The notes under the pieces: generated by a model
Databases searched by the model: none
What the model was told of the DNA's origin: nothing
The model's input: only the letters and a program-made list of their open reading frames with translations
Source of the DNA: Locusta migratoria
Lineage: Eukaryota; Arthropoda; Insecta; Orthoptera; Acrididae
Assembly: GCA_026315105.1 (NCBI GenBank)
Contig: CM048746.1
Coordinates: 143,946,730 to 144,010,729, forward strand
Direction: 5' to 3'
Length of the DNA: 64,000 nt
Translations under genes and position numbers: made by a program
Shown: positions 9,792 to 20,640 of the stretch, in pieces
Layout of the letters: each line of letters opens with the position of its first letter
How positions within the stretch are numbered: position 1 is the first letter of the stretch

Positions 9792-10145
9792 GTGAAACAT
9801 ATTGGCAGATTAAAATTGTATGCCGGAACCGGGACTCGAACCTGGGACTTTTGCCTTTCGCGGGCAAGCGCTCTACCGATTGAGCTATCCCGACACGACT
9901 CACGATGTCGCCCCACAACTTTACTTCTGCCAGTACCTCGCCTCCTACTTTCCAAACTTCACAGAAGCTCTCCTGCGAACCATGCAAGACTAGCACTCCT
10001 GGAAGAAAGGATATGGTGGAGACATGGCTTAGCCACAGCCTAAGGGATGTTTCTAGAATCAAAGTTTCACTCTGCAGCGGAGTGTGCGCTGATATGAAAC
10101 TTCATATCAGCGCACACTCCGCTGCAGAGTGAAAGTTTCATTCTG
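9792..10145 (-). mobile_element. tRNA-like locust-type repeat with GCTGATATGAAACTT termini
   Basis: On the minus strand it holds a tRNA-like segment (9822-9897) that could fold as a cloverleaf: GATAGCTCAATCGGTAGAGC, an anticodon stem TTGCC/GGCAA, and the B-box GGTTCGAGTCC. T33 is replaced by G and other copies are repetitive, so it is not a working tRNA gene. The rest matches the unit seen at 13242 and 35938 (GCCAGTACCTCG..., CTTCTGTGAAG). It ends in the palindrome at 10065-10134. Confidence 0.8.
10065..10134. repeat. Perfect 34 bp inverted repeat with 2 bp spacer
   Basis: Left arm 10065-10098 and right arm 10101-10134 are exact reverse complements separated by AC. The arms contain CTGCAGCGGAGTGTGCGCTG. 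They represent the end of the tRNA-like repeat joined head-to-head to another copy of the same end. Confidence 0.95.
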
Positions 10146-10332
10146 TTTCTAAAAGTATCTTTCCGATATTAGTCTCATCAGGAATGAAGTCTGTTCTCGC
10201 CTGGTAGATCGGATATGTGTTGTGGTGCTATCTACGAGTAAGCAGCAATATGAAGGCAAGTCGTTATTCATCGTTTTGCATAAGTAATCGATTTCTCAAC
10301 TTAATGACCGCTTAGGAATGTCTGTTTTCAGA

Positions 10333-10532
10333 TATTAGAAACCATGGCAGGGATCAACATAAATAGGGCGTTAATTGCACTGGATTTTCGGAATCCGCCT
10401 ACCAAGACGCTGAGAACATCGTGGAACCTAATTAGGAAAATGCGCAGCATTTACAGCGATCGTATGGTGAATTTTGTCCAGTCCAAATGGATGGACAAAG
10501 TTAAGAGATCGTTTTGTGTCCACATTGCGTAG
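10333..10532 (+). other. Small ORF after a splice-acceptor-like site; status unknown
   Basis: A 62-codon frame begins at an ATG (10344) in a strong context, AAACCATGG, 11 bp after TCTGTTTTCAG, which looks like a 3' splice site. The product is basic (TSWNLIRKMRSIYSDR; KWMDKVKRSF) and matches no family I recognise. It ends at TAG 10530. It could be a host exon, a transposase fragment or chance. No partner exon was found nearby. Confidence 0.25.
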
Positions 10533-10732
10533 TTCAATAATCATGTGTCTCCTTCTCTGTTGTTCAATGTATCTGCAACCTATCTCTTTGGTAACAGCTT
10601 AAATGCCAATGGCATGAAGTTTATGTATATAGAGAAGTGATTACTCTGCCCATCCGTTGCCCATTCACGGGCAAATATTTCCTCGTGTGACGTAGATGTG
10701 GAATTATTGGAGATGCTTTCACTTATTTCAAA

Positions 10733-10926
10733 TTTCAAATGTTTGTTAAGCTTATGGGACTTAACTACGGGGTCATCAGTCCCTAAACTTACAAACTACT
10801 TATGAACTACTTAAGACTAAGGATGGCACAAATATCCATGCCCGAGGGGGGATTCGAACCACCGACCGTAGTGGCCGTGCAGACCGTGACTGGAGCGCCT
10901 CAGTCCCCTCGGCCACCGCGGCCGGC
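10733..10926 (-). mobile_element. tRNA-derived SINE
   Basis: The copy is nearly identical to those at 9038 and 12386: GCCGGCCGCGGTGGCCGAGG at the 5' end on the minus strand, a B-box region with GGTTCGAATCC, and the AAACATTTGAAAT end. No convincing TSD was found. Confidence 0.9.
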
Positions 10927-10983
10927 TAGTGTTATTCGTGAGAAAATGAAAAATTTTACGAAATGTTTGCGAATCGAGTAACT

Positions 10984-11170
10984 AAGGCGAGACTTGGGTA
11001 CCAGCCCGGTATTCACCTAAGGGGTGTGGAAAACCGCCCATAAACCACATCCAGGCTGGCTGACACTCCGATCCCCTTCGTTAATCCGCCGGGCGGATTC
11101 GAACCAAGACCGGTACGCCTCCCCGTCTCGGAAAGCGGTGCGTTAGACCAGACGGATAACCGAGCGGGTA
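10984..11170 (-). mobile_element. Second tRNA-derived SINE family
   Basis: On the minus strand the order is CCCGCTCGGTTATCC, a tRNA-like stretch with GGTTCGAATCCGCC, TAATCCGCCGGGCGG context, then AACCACATCC...GGTTTTCCACACCCC. This differs from the CCGCGGTGG SINEs and resembles a separate, well-known type of locust SINE, by memory. It lies 58 bp from the previous SINE. Confidence 0.7.
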
Positions 11171-11247
11171 TTCAGAGAAGATATTTACTCTTACTTAACT
11201 AACGCGCTTGTGAAACAGTATTTGAGGAACTAAAGAACACTACGACT

Positions 11248-11906
11248 GTTGGAACTTAAATAGTGGCAAAACTGTTGTGGAGACTATCCAATGGAATGTA
11301 CTATTGACGTTGATAGCGCACGTCGTTGACATACCTACCTTTCCACCGAGAAAATGGACTCGCCCTTCTCAGGTCACCGGCGCGCACACTATAGAGGAAA
11401 ACACAGTCACTTGTGAGTGAGCGGTCTAACGTAACGGTGTCACTATGTTTTCTGTACAGGACATGGAGACTGAAATGCACAGTATTACTGTTCATTTTTG
11501 GAGCATTGCCTGCAATAAGCTTTGCTAAAGAATCGGCATCGCTTTCTGCGCAACCCACCCAAGATTTTGCACGATAATGCGTGGGCGCATACAGCGCAAG
11601 CTGACTGCTCTGTTCGGTCGACCATACTCCCAGATTTAAGTCCTTGTGACTTTGATTCGAAAGATGAAGGAACCACTTCGTGGCATTCGCTGCAAAACTA
11701 TTCTAGAGATTATACAGGCAGTAGACCGCTCCATTCGCACCATCAGCAGAACAGACTCTGCTAACGGTATACTACGCCTTCCACATTGCTGGCAACGGGT
11801 TCTATACATCGCTGGTGACTACTTTGCGGAACAGTAACAGGTGCAAACATTTAACTCTTTTGTATCGGTTGTGAGTAAATAGTTGCCACTATTTAAGTTC
11901 AAACCC
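11248..11906 (+). mobile_element. Mariner element, internally deleted
   Basis: Terminal inverted repeats are TTGGAACTTAAATAGTGGCA at the left and TGCCACTATTTAAGTTCAAA at the right. The ~660 bp length is about half that of a full mariner. The interior keeps a 5' non-coding part and only the C-terminal transposase codons. The flanking TA duplication is not clear. Confidence 0.8.
11524..11837 (+). pseudogene. Mariner transposase C-terminal fragment, frameshifted
   Basis: One frame gives FLRNPPKILHDNAWAHTAQA and LPDLSPCDFD, the mariner block that contains the second catalytic Asp of the D,D34D triad and the PYSPDLxPxD motif. A shifted frame from 11646 gives KMKEPLRGIRCKT, AVDRSIRTI and GILRLPHCWQRVLYIAGDYF, the usual C-terminus. 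A frameshift near 11655 separates the two. The N-terminal HTH and first Asp are deleted. Confidence 0.85.
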
Positions 11907-12372
11907 TCATATTTTTCTGCTCCGCACAGAAATCGGAAATGGAACTGGTAATTCTAATTGAAAGGCATATACGACTCGAAATTGGAATTTAAATAGATCT
12001 GCGAAGACCTCTACACGGATAATAACGCTTGGATATGCACACATCATTTCGTAGCGCACGACAGAACTCATTTGCATGTGTCACTGATGGAGTTTTGTAT
12101 TGGCTTTTAATAACTCTGGAATATTTCGTAATAGCTCATCAAGCTGCTGTTGTGTGACGTGGCAGGAGAAAAACAAGAACGGGAGGCAGTTTACAAACGC
12201 ACATAACAGCTAACACACCAATTTTCTGTTAAGTGCCTTAACTTGTAAAAAATAAAAGGAAATCTTTCTGGAGATCTTTGTTTGTTCCATAATCGACGAA
12301 ATTAAGCGAAATTAGGTCATTTTGTGTAGTTAACACGGGACAATAAATCATTAGTGGGAGTGTGGAACATAA
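11907..12372. other. Unassigned spacer
   Basis: No element or coding similarity was recognised. Confidence 0.5.
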
Positions 12373-12385
12373 TAAATGCCTGTCA

Positions 12386-12582
12386 AAATGTTCAAATGTT
12401 TGTAGAGTCTATGGACTTAACTACGGGGTCATCAGTCCCTAAACTTACAAACTACTTATGAACTAGCTACAACTAAGGACGGCACAAATATCCATGCCCG
12501 AGGGGAGATTCGAACCCCCGACCGTAGTGGCCGTGCAGACCGTGACTGAAGCGCCTCAGTCCCCTCGGCCACCGCGGCCGGC
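12386..12582 (-). mobile_element. tRNA-derived SINE with perfect 13 bp TSD
   Basis: TAAATGCCTGTCA flanks the element at 12373-12385 and 12583-12595. The internal structure equals the copies at 8440 and 46499, with small deletions such as GTCTATGGACTT. Confidence 0.93.
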
Positions 12583-12595
12583 TAAATGCCTGTCA

Positions 12596-13241
12596 TTTGT
12601 TTTACAAAATACGTTATCAGTAACATCGTGTTCTTTATTCTGTGTTGCATGCCTCTACATTAGTTTCAAGTGAAATATCATAGAAATATACTCTCGTGTT
12701 CAGAAGAAAAAGGGAGACATTGAAGGACTAGTAATAAGAAGTTCATATTCGTAGGACATGTCCATTAGTACGTTACGCATAGATGATTAGCATTTCAAAC
12801 ATATCAGCTTGTAGGTTCATAGTGGACATCCATATCGTGGCTCAAGACCACCTACCAGTAAGTAGTTCATTTAGTGCACGTTATCGCTATAACAGGAAGG
12901 TAATCGATCATTGTGACTTGAAAAGCTCTCCAGGTCGGCTATAAGACGTATGCGCATACCCTACTCTCAAATCAGCGAATTTAAAAGAGTGCACATTTTT
13001 GACAAGAGAGAATATAATGCAACTCATGTTGGTCAGATCGCACCACCGGAAAGTAACTCGACACGTTATCCGAGTGGCAACGTAGGTTAGATCTCCGCCC
13101 TTCTCTGTCATTAATGTTTGGGGACAGAAATGGCATCAGACCCGTAGCCAAAAACGTTTGCCCAATTGCCATATTTCAACAAGACAGGTTGCTATCATAT
13201 GATGTCTGACAACAAGGTAAAGTTTGTCACCACAAAAATGA
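12596..13241. other. Unassigned spacer
   Basis: Two overlapping short minus-strand frames at 12908-13172 carry no recognisable motif. Nothing else is visible. Confidence 0.5.
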
Positions 13242-13585
13242 CGTTTTCCCTCTGCAGCGGAGTGTGCGCTGATATGAAACTTGCTGGGAGATTAAAATTG
13301 AGTGCCGGAACTGGGATTCGAACCTCGGACCTTTGAATATCGGCGGCAAGCGCTCTACTGACTGAGCTATTCCGACACGGTTATGGTCTGTCCTCACAAC
13401 TCTACTTCTGCCAGTACCTCGCTTCCTAATTTCCAAACTTCATACAAGTTTCATTCTGGAAACCTCCCTTAGGCTGTGATTAAACCATTTCACCACCATA
13501 ACCTTTCTTCGAGGAGAGCTAGTTTTTCAAGGTTCGCAGGAGAACTTCTGTGAAATTTGGAAGGTAGGAGGCGAGGTACTGGCAT
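13242..13585 (-). mobile_element. tRNA-like repeat in foldback arrangement
   Basis: The left half (13242-13445) has the CTGCAGCGGAGTGTGCGCTG terminus, GAAACTTGCTGGGAGATTAAAA and a minus-strand tRNA-like part with B-box GGTTCGAATCC. The right half (13446-13585) carries the distal part of the same unit in the opposite orientation. GCCAGTACCTCG at 13410 is answered by CGAGGTACTGGC at 13573. The result is a snap-back structure with about 40 bp imperfect arms. Confidence 0.75.
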
Positions 13586-13639
13586 AAGTAAGCAATAATT
13601 CAAGTCCTTGAGACATATATTATCTCATTATAAGGCACT

Positions 13640-13800
13640 GAATATAAGGAGAGGCGTTGAATTAAAAATTGCGTTCTGACCGGGATTGAAACATGGCATC
13701 TCCTAATTACTAGGCAGACGTTATAATCGGTCAGATAACACAGCTTTACGAATAATACGGCTACCCGGACTGTCTTAAGGCACGTCTCCCTCCACAAAAC
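13640..13800 (-). mobile_element. Degraded tRNA-derived SINE
   Basis: A tRNA-like stretch is readable on the minus strand: GTTATCTGACCGATTATAAC, then GTCTGCC...GGCATG and TTTCAATCCCGGTCAGAACG in place of the B-box. It is unrelated to the CCGCGGTGG family and too decayed to set ends. Confidence 0.45.
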
Positions 13801-14335
13801 ACACTATAATCCTGTCTCAATGTTTCCTGTGAAGTGCGTATCAAATTGCCGGGGCTCTCCGACATTGGAAAAGTACCCCAGCAAAGAACGTTTGTACTTC
13901 AGGCGGAGGTGGTGGTCTTTGTCTTTTTCTATTTTTCCCTTATACATTTATTAATAAATGGCACATTGTCCTCTTGAATTTCAAGCTGTCATTAAACTGT
14001 GTCTGCCAATTTAGCTGATACACAGTTTCTTTAGTAAAAAGAAAGGTACTTTTAAGATTCTCTTTATGCAGCCTTAACATCAATATATTAAAGGAAGATA
14101 ATTTTTGTTTCTAAAACACTAAGAAAATTTGGAAAAGTTATAACCAAAGGAAGTGTGTGTGGCAAAATGTTACAAACCATTTCATTCTATAGACCACAGG
14201 GAGTTCGAAATTAAAGTTTGTAATGCCTGATTCCATGAATGGAACTGTGTAAAACACGTGATTTTGCCGCCTAAGGAGAAAGTTTTCAGTATAATTCTTT
14301 TATTCTTAAGTTAAATTTTAAAAGATATTAGAAAT
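13801..14335. other. AT-rich spacer, nothing recognised
   Basis: No frame or repeat could be identified. Confidence 0.5.
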
Positions 14336-14339
14336 GGTT

Positions 14340-14535
14340 TGTCGCAAGGGAATAGTCGTGCGGTCTAAGGAACCTTTCTTCGGACTGCGATATCCGTCGG
14401 AAATTCGAGTCCTCAGTTGGTCATGGGTTCGTATGCTGTTCCTGGCATAATTTACTTTATATTAATTAGTTTATAAGTCTAGGGACTGATGACCTCCGCA
14501 GATTGATCCATTAACTTGACCAAAATTAGTTATTT
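14340..14535 (+). mobile_element. Old SINE copy
   Basis: GTGCGGTCTAAGG, AAATTCGAGTCCTC (decayed B-box), TTGGTCATGGG and TCTAGGGACTGATGACC follow each other as in the CCGCGGTGG family, with many substitutions. It ends near TTGACCAAAATTA. Its divergence suggests an older insertion than the copies with intact TSDs. Confidence 0.7.
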
Positions 14536-14901
14536 TGAAAAATGGTTTCCTTTTGATTACTGTTCTAAGAAATTATTATATTACTCTGTATTTTTGTTAT
14601 TTCTATTATCACTAGTAAAACGTAGTGCTTCCGTGGTTGTAGCCTGTAGCACCCCACACCATTAGGTCATGAATTGGCGTTGTACATTTTGTATGACTGA
14701 AGCTCCTGTGATGCCGCCCTCACTGTCTACAGGAAACCAACCACCATCCGATGCCATTAGTCTCCCCAGTGCCTGCGTTGCAAAAACTACTGCCGTGTAG
14801 CAGGGTTTGCACGTTAGTAAAACGTAGGCGGAGTTTCTTCCGGGCGGACATTTGACAACGACAAACTGGTGAAGAGGACTGTAACATGTAGGACTCCGGA
14901 A
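14536..14901. other. Unassigned spacer
   Basis: No element or frame was recognised. Confidence 0.5.
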
Positions 14902-14913
14902 GTCAAACGTCGA

Positions 14914-15110
14914 AAAAAGTGTTCAAATGTTTGTAAAGCTTGTGGGACTTAACTGCGGGGTCATCAGTCCCTAAATTTACAAACTACGTATGAACTAATA
15001 GTAAAGACGACACAAACATCCATCTCCGAGGGAGGATTCGAACCTCCGACGCGGGAGGTCGCACGATCCGCAATGTGGCGTTCTAGACCGCTCGGCTACT
15101 CCCACGCGGC
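14914..15110 (-). mobile_element. tRNA-derived SINE, CGCGTGGGAG subtype
   Basis: GTCAAACGTCGA (14902-14913) and GTTAAACGTCGA (15111-15122) form a one-mismatch TSD. On the minus strand the tRNA part reads GCCGCGTGGGAGTAGCCGAG with GAGGTTCGAATCC, a different head from the CCGCGGTGGCC subtype, joined to the same GGGACTGATGACCCCGCAG body. Confidence 0.9.
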
Positions 15111-15122
15111 GTTAAACGTCGA

Positions 15123-16120
15123 TTCCACGAGTAGTGTCTGAGATCTTTTGGTGACTATAATAACTCAAAAATAATTATATCTGTTGTCAATAAAGTTTTT
15201 CATGTTGTCGTGTCGTAACATGGGAGAGAAGAAAGGGGGTTGTAGCTGTTTGCAAGTCCCGAGTGGAAAAGAGTGTCTGCAGAAAGACAAGTAACAAGCA
15301 TCTGCGAGAGATGCGGATTTCGGGACTCGAGAAGACACTTGATCCGGAGAGTTTGGGAACTCATAGGTAAATGGAAATATATTTATTACATTCCATCTAC
15401 CAGTACTACTACACTGAAGCTAATCATTTAGAAAAGCCACAACAGAAGTCACCGTCTACGTTCCCTGGAGAACATCCAAATACAATTACCCTTTCCAGCA
15501 GCATTGTACAGAAAGACGCACGCCCTGCGAGAAACAACTGTCACGGAGCTTACCCGAGACTGGTGGCGAACGACACGGATTCGACGCCCAACTCGTCTGA
15601 AATGTCCTGCTTGGTGAAAAATGGTTGTGGGGCTCAACAGTTTTCCCAACTTTCTGGTACCTAACAAATTCCTATGGGCCACTGCTATGTTCAGCGAATA
15701 TAACTTGTGGCTTGCCACCTCCACGAGTCCTCTAGCGAACCTCGTTTCCGCCGTGTCCCTTCTGCCATTCCCCGCTTTTGCACTAATTGACTCCGTACAT
15801 TGGCAACATTGTTCAGCTGAAGACAAAACGTCACGGAGCTATCCAGTGTGGTCAGCAACGACAAATGTATTATGTCACCTGGCCACACCTTTTACCCTCT
15901 CCAGAGTGCGGATTTGCTAACTGGCAGTTTTCCTCCTTTACCCTCTCACTCTACCCTCGTGAAACCACTGACGTTGCTGTTCCCAAGGACTGGTATCATC
16001 TTTCCTACGTACATTAAGACGTGCCTGTTGGCAACCGAGCACTAATGTAACATCTTACAACAGCGTCTAGCTGCTGTATGAAGTTACCCGCTTACTCTCC
16101 AAAAGTAAACCCTCTACCCT
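15123..16120. other. Unclassified repeat-like region with overlapping ORFs
   Basis: Frames of about 100 codons overlap on both strands (for example 15449-15826 minus and 15621-15920 plus), and none has a recognisable motif. Two similar stretches, GTCACGGAGCTTACC at 15540 and GTCACGGAGCTATCC at 15830, each followed by GCGAACGACA or GCAACGACAA, suggest an old internal duplication. Confidence 0.4.
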
Positions 16121-18009
16121 CGGACGGTGGCTGAGGACATCTGCAGTTCCCAATGAGATTTCATTACTACTTACATCTCGTGAGCTATATGGGTCCCTTT
16201 TAGTCTGTTATCTGCGATGTTCTCTACTTTTCACTTTAGAGTGCTTCCCTTTGGCTTCACACCACTTCTAAACAATTTCGACAATGCCAATGTGACCTTG
16301 TTGGGTTAGTTAAAAAAATAGGGGAACGTACTACCTGAATGCTCCTCATAGATTAATTTTTGGTCAGATGAGGGCTCACAGTTCATTTACTCTGAAAATT
16401 GTTATTGTGTAATATATTACTAGATGACAAAAGGTCCCAAACAGTCCTAATGTAATACCTACAATCGCTAGTTATCACTGTTCATAACATGTGGGAACAA
16501 ATTGACCGTGGAGACCACAAAATCGATCGCTTGAAAACTAATGTTCGGAACAACTATCGCTACATAAGATAACGGGTAGTGCGCAGTAGGTATGACGACA
16601 GTCTTCGATGCTGCAAATACCAGTTAATATTCAGAATAAACATTGCTACAGACCGTATTTCATCGGTTCACAGGGGTAGCTAGTTAACACAAACTATCAC
16701 TGAAGTAGCGCAGAAAAATTCCTGCAAGTGCAAAAGGAAAGGATTGTAGTATTTTCTAGCGTTCCTAGAGTGAGTAAAAAGATTGCGGAACATAGCATAT
16801 GTTGAATGGCAATAGTTGTTGTTTGTAGTATTAGACACGGCAGACAGCAGAATTTCGGTTTGGAGACAACTATTTAACTAATGGCTTAGAATATTGCTTT
16901 ATCTATGGAACACTATAAAAATTTAGGGGTTGTAATTTGCCGTTAAGTTTCGATTACTACTCACTTCTGTATTTTGGTTTACAAGATGTTACCGTCCAGT
17001 AAAGTATCTGTACTTCTGTACTGGGAAATCCCGTCTGTCTCTAATAGCTGCCATAATTGATAACATAATAAGTGACGTAAAATATTGAATTTCTTAGTGA
17101 GTACCACATTTAGTATTGTATGCGAAATGGAAAAAAAAAAAAAAAAAAAAAAACACACACACACAAACAAAATTGTAGAGTCAAATCTCAGAACATGATA
17201 TCGGTTTTGAAGTAATCGGCTTTGAAATTTGACACTAGTAAACAGATTTAAATGAAATTATTGTAAAAGGTTATGATATTCCATTTATTACCTATACTTA
17301 ACAGCAAAGTACAACTGCTTAACTTTAAACAATATACGACGTTATACTGAAATATGTCTCTTCAGCTCAGTAAAATATGTAGGTTACAGTTGTAGGTATA
17401 ATTTAACTAATAACGATATTTCATAATAAACACAGTTTTCCTTCATTTATCACATAGTGTTCATAATGTTCCCAGATCAATACAGAATTATAAATCCAGA
17501 TTATAAGAACAGTCATTTTCTGACTTTCTTTTTCTTAGTTGTTTATAACGTGCATATGTGTATTAATTTCGGTCCATACATGCAACTGAAAAAATCCGTG
17601 GCAAAAAATATTTTTCTGTTGCAAACATTGACTCTGGGTAATAAAAATCCACACATTAGGTTAGAAGAAACTCATTTATTGTAGTGCAGTTTTTATCAGA
17701 TCAGAAAAAATGCATTAATGCATTTTGCTGTCTTTGAGAGAATTTAATGACATCAAAAACAGCAAAATATGTTTCCTTTCTCCTAAACTTTGTTTCAGTT
17801 GGTAAATTTCTCTTTGGTTTCCTTCACAGCTTGCTCCACGTAAAGACCGATCGCAGTTAAATTCTTGTACGTTGTTCTTGCAGTTGGGTTTTTGTAGAAG
17901 TGGTTAATAATAGCTCGAACCATGTATTTTACCCTTATACCAACCTAAGGGTGCTGTCCAATAGTCATTATTAAAATCGTCCTGTGAATCAACAATAATA
18001 CAATAAGCT
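16121..18009. other. AT-rich region, nothing recognised apart from poly-A/(CA)n
   Basis: A run of about 23 A followed by (CA)n lies at 17130-17165 and could be the tail of an unidentifiable retroposed sequence. No coding similarity was seen. Confidence 0.5.
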
Positions 18010-18180
18010 GAATCTATATCTCTTCTATATATAAAAATCACGTGGCACGGAATTTGTACGCGATGAACACTGAAATTTCTCAACTGATCTTAATGAATGT
18101 TTGCACAGCATGTGCATTTGATCCAAATTAAAAGATAACGCAGTTTTTATCTCGATTAATGAGATAGTAACGTTGAGCCC
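18010..18180 (+). repeat. Dispersed repeat of the 'CTATATATAAAAA ... TTAATGAATGTTTGCA' type
   Basis: The wording (TATATAAAAATCACGTGG, GCGATGAACACTGAAA, TCTTAATGAATG) resembles an unclassified, common arthropod interspersed repeat. Similar phrases occur near 25140 and 27840 (GATCTTGATGAAATTTG, GATCTCGATGAAAC). Confidence 0.4.
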
Positions 18181-18184
18181 GGTG

Positions 18185-18356
18185 ATCTCAGGAGTGGCCA
18201 AGCGCATTAAAGCGCTATGCTTCGATGAGCGAGGCCGTTTTCCGTCGGGGGTTCGGATCTCCCTTGTGCATGGATGTTTCTGCATGGATGTCTTTAGTAT
18301 GAGTTCATAACCCCGCAGTTAAGCTCCATAAGCTTGACAAACATTTGAACATTTTG
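18185..18356 (+). mobile_element. Old SINE copy
   Basis: AGGAGTGGCCAAGCGCATTA, GGGGGTTCGGATCTCCC (decayed B-box), CATGGATGTTTCTGCATGGA and CCGCAGTTAAGCTCCATAAG are in SINE order. It ends AACATTTGAACATTTT. It is most like the subtype at 6927. A duplicated TGCATGGATG lies in the body. Confidence 0.75.
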
Positions 18357-18424
18357 ATAATGTCGCGACTTCAGCACCCAGTTGGTCCATGTAATTTGTC
18401 AGTCTGTATATTAGCCCAGCTTTC

Positions 18425-18545
18425 GTATCTCAACGATGTGAGGAATCGCCAGAAACGACACTTGGTTCGGATTCCACGATGCACTGTAGGTCTCCTTTTC
18501 CCGCTTGGATAACTGGACTAAGTTACGGTTATGTTAGACCCTGAA
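18425..18545 (+). repeat. Fragment of the SINE-like repeat seen at 26425
   Basis: CAGAAACGACACTTGGTTCGGATTCC, then CACTGTAGGTC and GGATAACTGGACTAAG correspond in order to the body of the element at 26540-26640. The tRNA head is missing. Confidence 0.45.
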
Positions 18546-18955
18546 GTGGAGCTCAACCGGAAGACTTACACCATGGCAATGAGCGACACGAAATTATTAT
18601 TAGATTTGGAATCTTTCCTCGATGCTACAGTACATGTCTCGTCACATATTTCGCTTTCATACGTGATTGGTTTAAAAAATGGGAAAGGCCAAAGAAACAT
18701 CAGAAAAATGTGAAAAATAAATCTTGGTAATATTGTAAGGAAAGCATGGCCGCTTTGAATTAGATTCACATTTTATGCGCTGCCATACCTTTCATCCGAA
18801 TGCCATAAAATTTTGCACACACCAGAGCTTCAAGTCAAGAGAAATATCACCGATCTAATAATATTTAGTTCTGTGAATGGCTTAGGGTATCTTACTCCAG
18901 ACGTCGATACAGTTTGACCGATCACCATGAATTTGGCATATAAATTAATTTTGTA
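18546..18955. other. Unassigned spacer
   Basis: A 60-codon frame at 18531-18713 and its antisense partner show no motif. Confidence 0.45.
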
Positions 18956-18959
18956 TATA

Positions 18960-19190
18960 CAGGGAAGGGGGGGGGGGTGAACAGAGAGATAAAACAGGAG
19001 GAGATTGACAGACAGCTAGATGAGGTACTAACAAAGAAGAGAGATGGATAGGTGGATAGTGTAGAAGTAGGAGGGGGAGCAGGAGGACAATGACGAGGAA
19101 GAGGTATGTAGATAGAAACAGAGGGAGGAGGGAGAAAATGGACCGAGAGAAGGGGGAGGAGTACATGGACTGAGTGAATATTGTCGTAAA
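18960..19190 (+). repeat. Purine-rich tract
   Basis: About 230 bp is dominated by A and G on the plus strand (GGGAAGGGGGGGGGGGTGAA at the start, then GAGGAGG-type runs). Long minus-strand frames across it are composition artefacts rich in Ser, Pro and Leu. Similar tracts occur at 27180-27540 and 27955-28085. Confidence 0.7.
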
Positions 19191-19204
19191 TAAACAGCCG
19201 TGTT

Positions 19205-19404
19205 AAATGTTCAAATGTCTGTAAATCTATCGGACCAAACTGCGTGGTCATCAGTCCGTAGCTTACAAACTACTTAAACCTAGGTGAACTAACCTAAGGA
19301 CAAACACACACATACCCATGCCCCAGGGAGGACTCGAACCTCCACGGTGATCAACCGCGCGCTCCGCGGCGAGACGCTTTAGACCGCTCGGCTACTCCAC
19401 CATG
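19205..19404 (-). mobile_element. tRNA-derived SINE adjoining a LINE fragment
   Basis: Minus-strand reading: CCATGGTGGAGTAGCCGAGC, TTGATCACCGTGGAGGTTCG (B-box), CATGGGTATGTGTGTGTT and GGACTGATGACCACGCAGTT. The long C/T-rich stretch after the tRNA part distinguishes it from the 8440 subtype. Its left side lies against the purine tract, its right side against the LINE at 19405. Confidence 0.85.
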
Positions 19405-20310
19405 GTGACTGTAGTTTCGTAAGTAGCCCACGCCGCAGCAATAAGCGCCTTTGTTGCAATTATTCCCATCCCAGATCCTGTATAATTTCCGTAACGCTGT
19501 CTCCCCTTTATCGTGACAGTACAAAACGAGCTGCCCTTCTTTGGACTCTTTCGATGTCCTCCGTCAAACCCACCTGATAAGGCTCCCACTCTGGGCAGCA
19601 ATATTGCAAGCGTAGTGTATGCAGCCTCTTTAGTAGTTCTGTTGCATCTTTTGAGGGTTCTACCAATGAAACTCACTCTCTGGTTCGCCTTTCCCTCGAT
19701 ATAATCTACGTGTTCTTTCCAGCTTAAGTCTGATGTAATAGTAATTCGTAGGTATTTTGTGGAGTTTACGGCCTTCACTTTTGATTGATTTATCTTGTAA
19801 ACAAAGTTTAACGGATTTCTTTTCGTACTCATGTTGACGATTTCACACTTCTCTTTATTCAGAGTCAATTGCCTATTTTTACACCATAGTGATATTCAGA
19901 GCGTTCTGACGGTTTCATCTGCAAACAACCTAAGATAGCTACTTAGATTTTCTCCCATCTCATTTATGTAAATAAGGAACAGCAGAGGATCAACAACACT
20001 ACCCTGTGGAACACCCGATATCACCTCTGTTTTAGTCGATGCTTTACCATCGATTACTACAAACTGTGTCCTATCTGACAGTCCAGGCGCAAATTTGGGG
20101 CGATATATCTTAACCATGCAATTTGATTAAAAGCCGTTTGTGAGGTACGTCGTCAAAACCCTTCTGGAAATCAAGAAATACGGAATCGATTTGCGAACCC
20201 TTGTCGATAGCACTCATCACTTCGTGTGAGTAAAGAGCTCGTTGTCTTTCGCATGAACGATATTTTGTAAATCCGTGTTGACCTTGGGTCACTAGATTAT
20301 TCTGTCCGAG
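19405..20310 (-). pseudogene. Jockey/CR1-type LINE RT fragment, frameshifted
   Basis: On the minus strand three frames succeed one another. The first (20292-20110) gives QGQHGFTKYRSCERQRALYS and VFLDFQKGFDDVPHKRLL. The second (20117-19896) gives VISGVPQGSVVDPLLFLIYI and LRLFADETV, where the catalytic FADD has become FADE. The third (19868-19400) gives the thumb region, with STKYLRITITSDLSWKEHV and FIGRTLKRCNRTTKEAAY. Two frameshifts and the D-to-E change make it inactive. It is the same family as 22-640 and 38450-40130 but keeps the GVPQG block missing in the first. Confidence 0.88.
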
Positions 20311-20536
20311 AGTTGCCTAGAGTTGGAACTAAACTGAAGTACAAACCAGTGGGAATAGAATTATGGAAATACAGAAATACCAGAGCCCATGCCACTGCCT
20401 TTTTAAAAGTTTACATTTCGTAACTGTAAGATAATTTATCAATTCACAGGTCCACCGAGACTAGCAGTATCATTAAATTAGCTACGCAGTTGTTTTTAAT
20501 AGCAGCGGTTTATAGATGTGAACGTAAAAACATGTT
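20311..20536. other. Short unassigned spacer
   Basis: Nothing recognised. Confidence 0.4.
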
Positions 20537-20640
20537 GAAATGTTTTTTAAGCAAAAGGGAAATAACTGCGGTGTCATCAGTCCCTAAACTTACAAACTAC
20601 TTGAAGGGTAGGCTACCAGAAATGTAGGACGAGATTCACC
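20537..20640 (-). mobile_element. SINE 3' remnant
   Basis: GTGTCATCAGTCCCTAAACT and ACAAACTACTT are the SINE body read in reverse; the tRNA head is not recognisable. Confidence 0.6.

Noticed and set aside
9822..9897. Cloverleaf-capable tRNA-like sequences (also at 35940, 36240, 13300)
   Set aside because: They sit inside a dispersed repeat with several copies, lack U33 and vary in acceptor pairing; SINE-like heads, not tRNA genes.
15449..15826. 125-codon minus-strand frame as a host gene
   Set aside because: Similar-length frames overlap it on the plus strand, no motif or start context is convincing, and the region contains an internal repeat.
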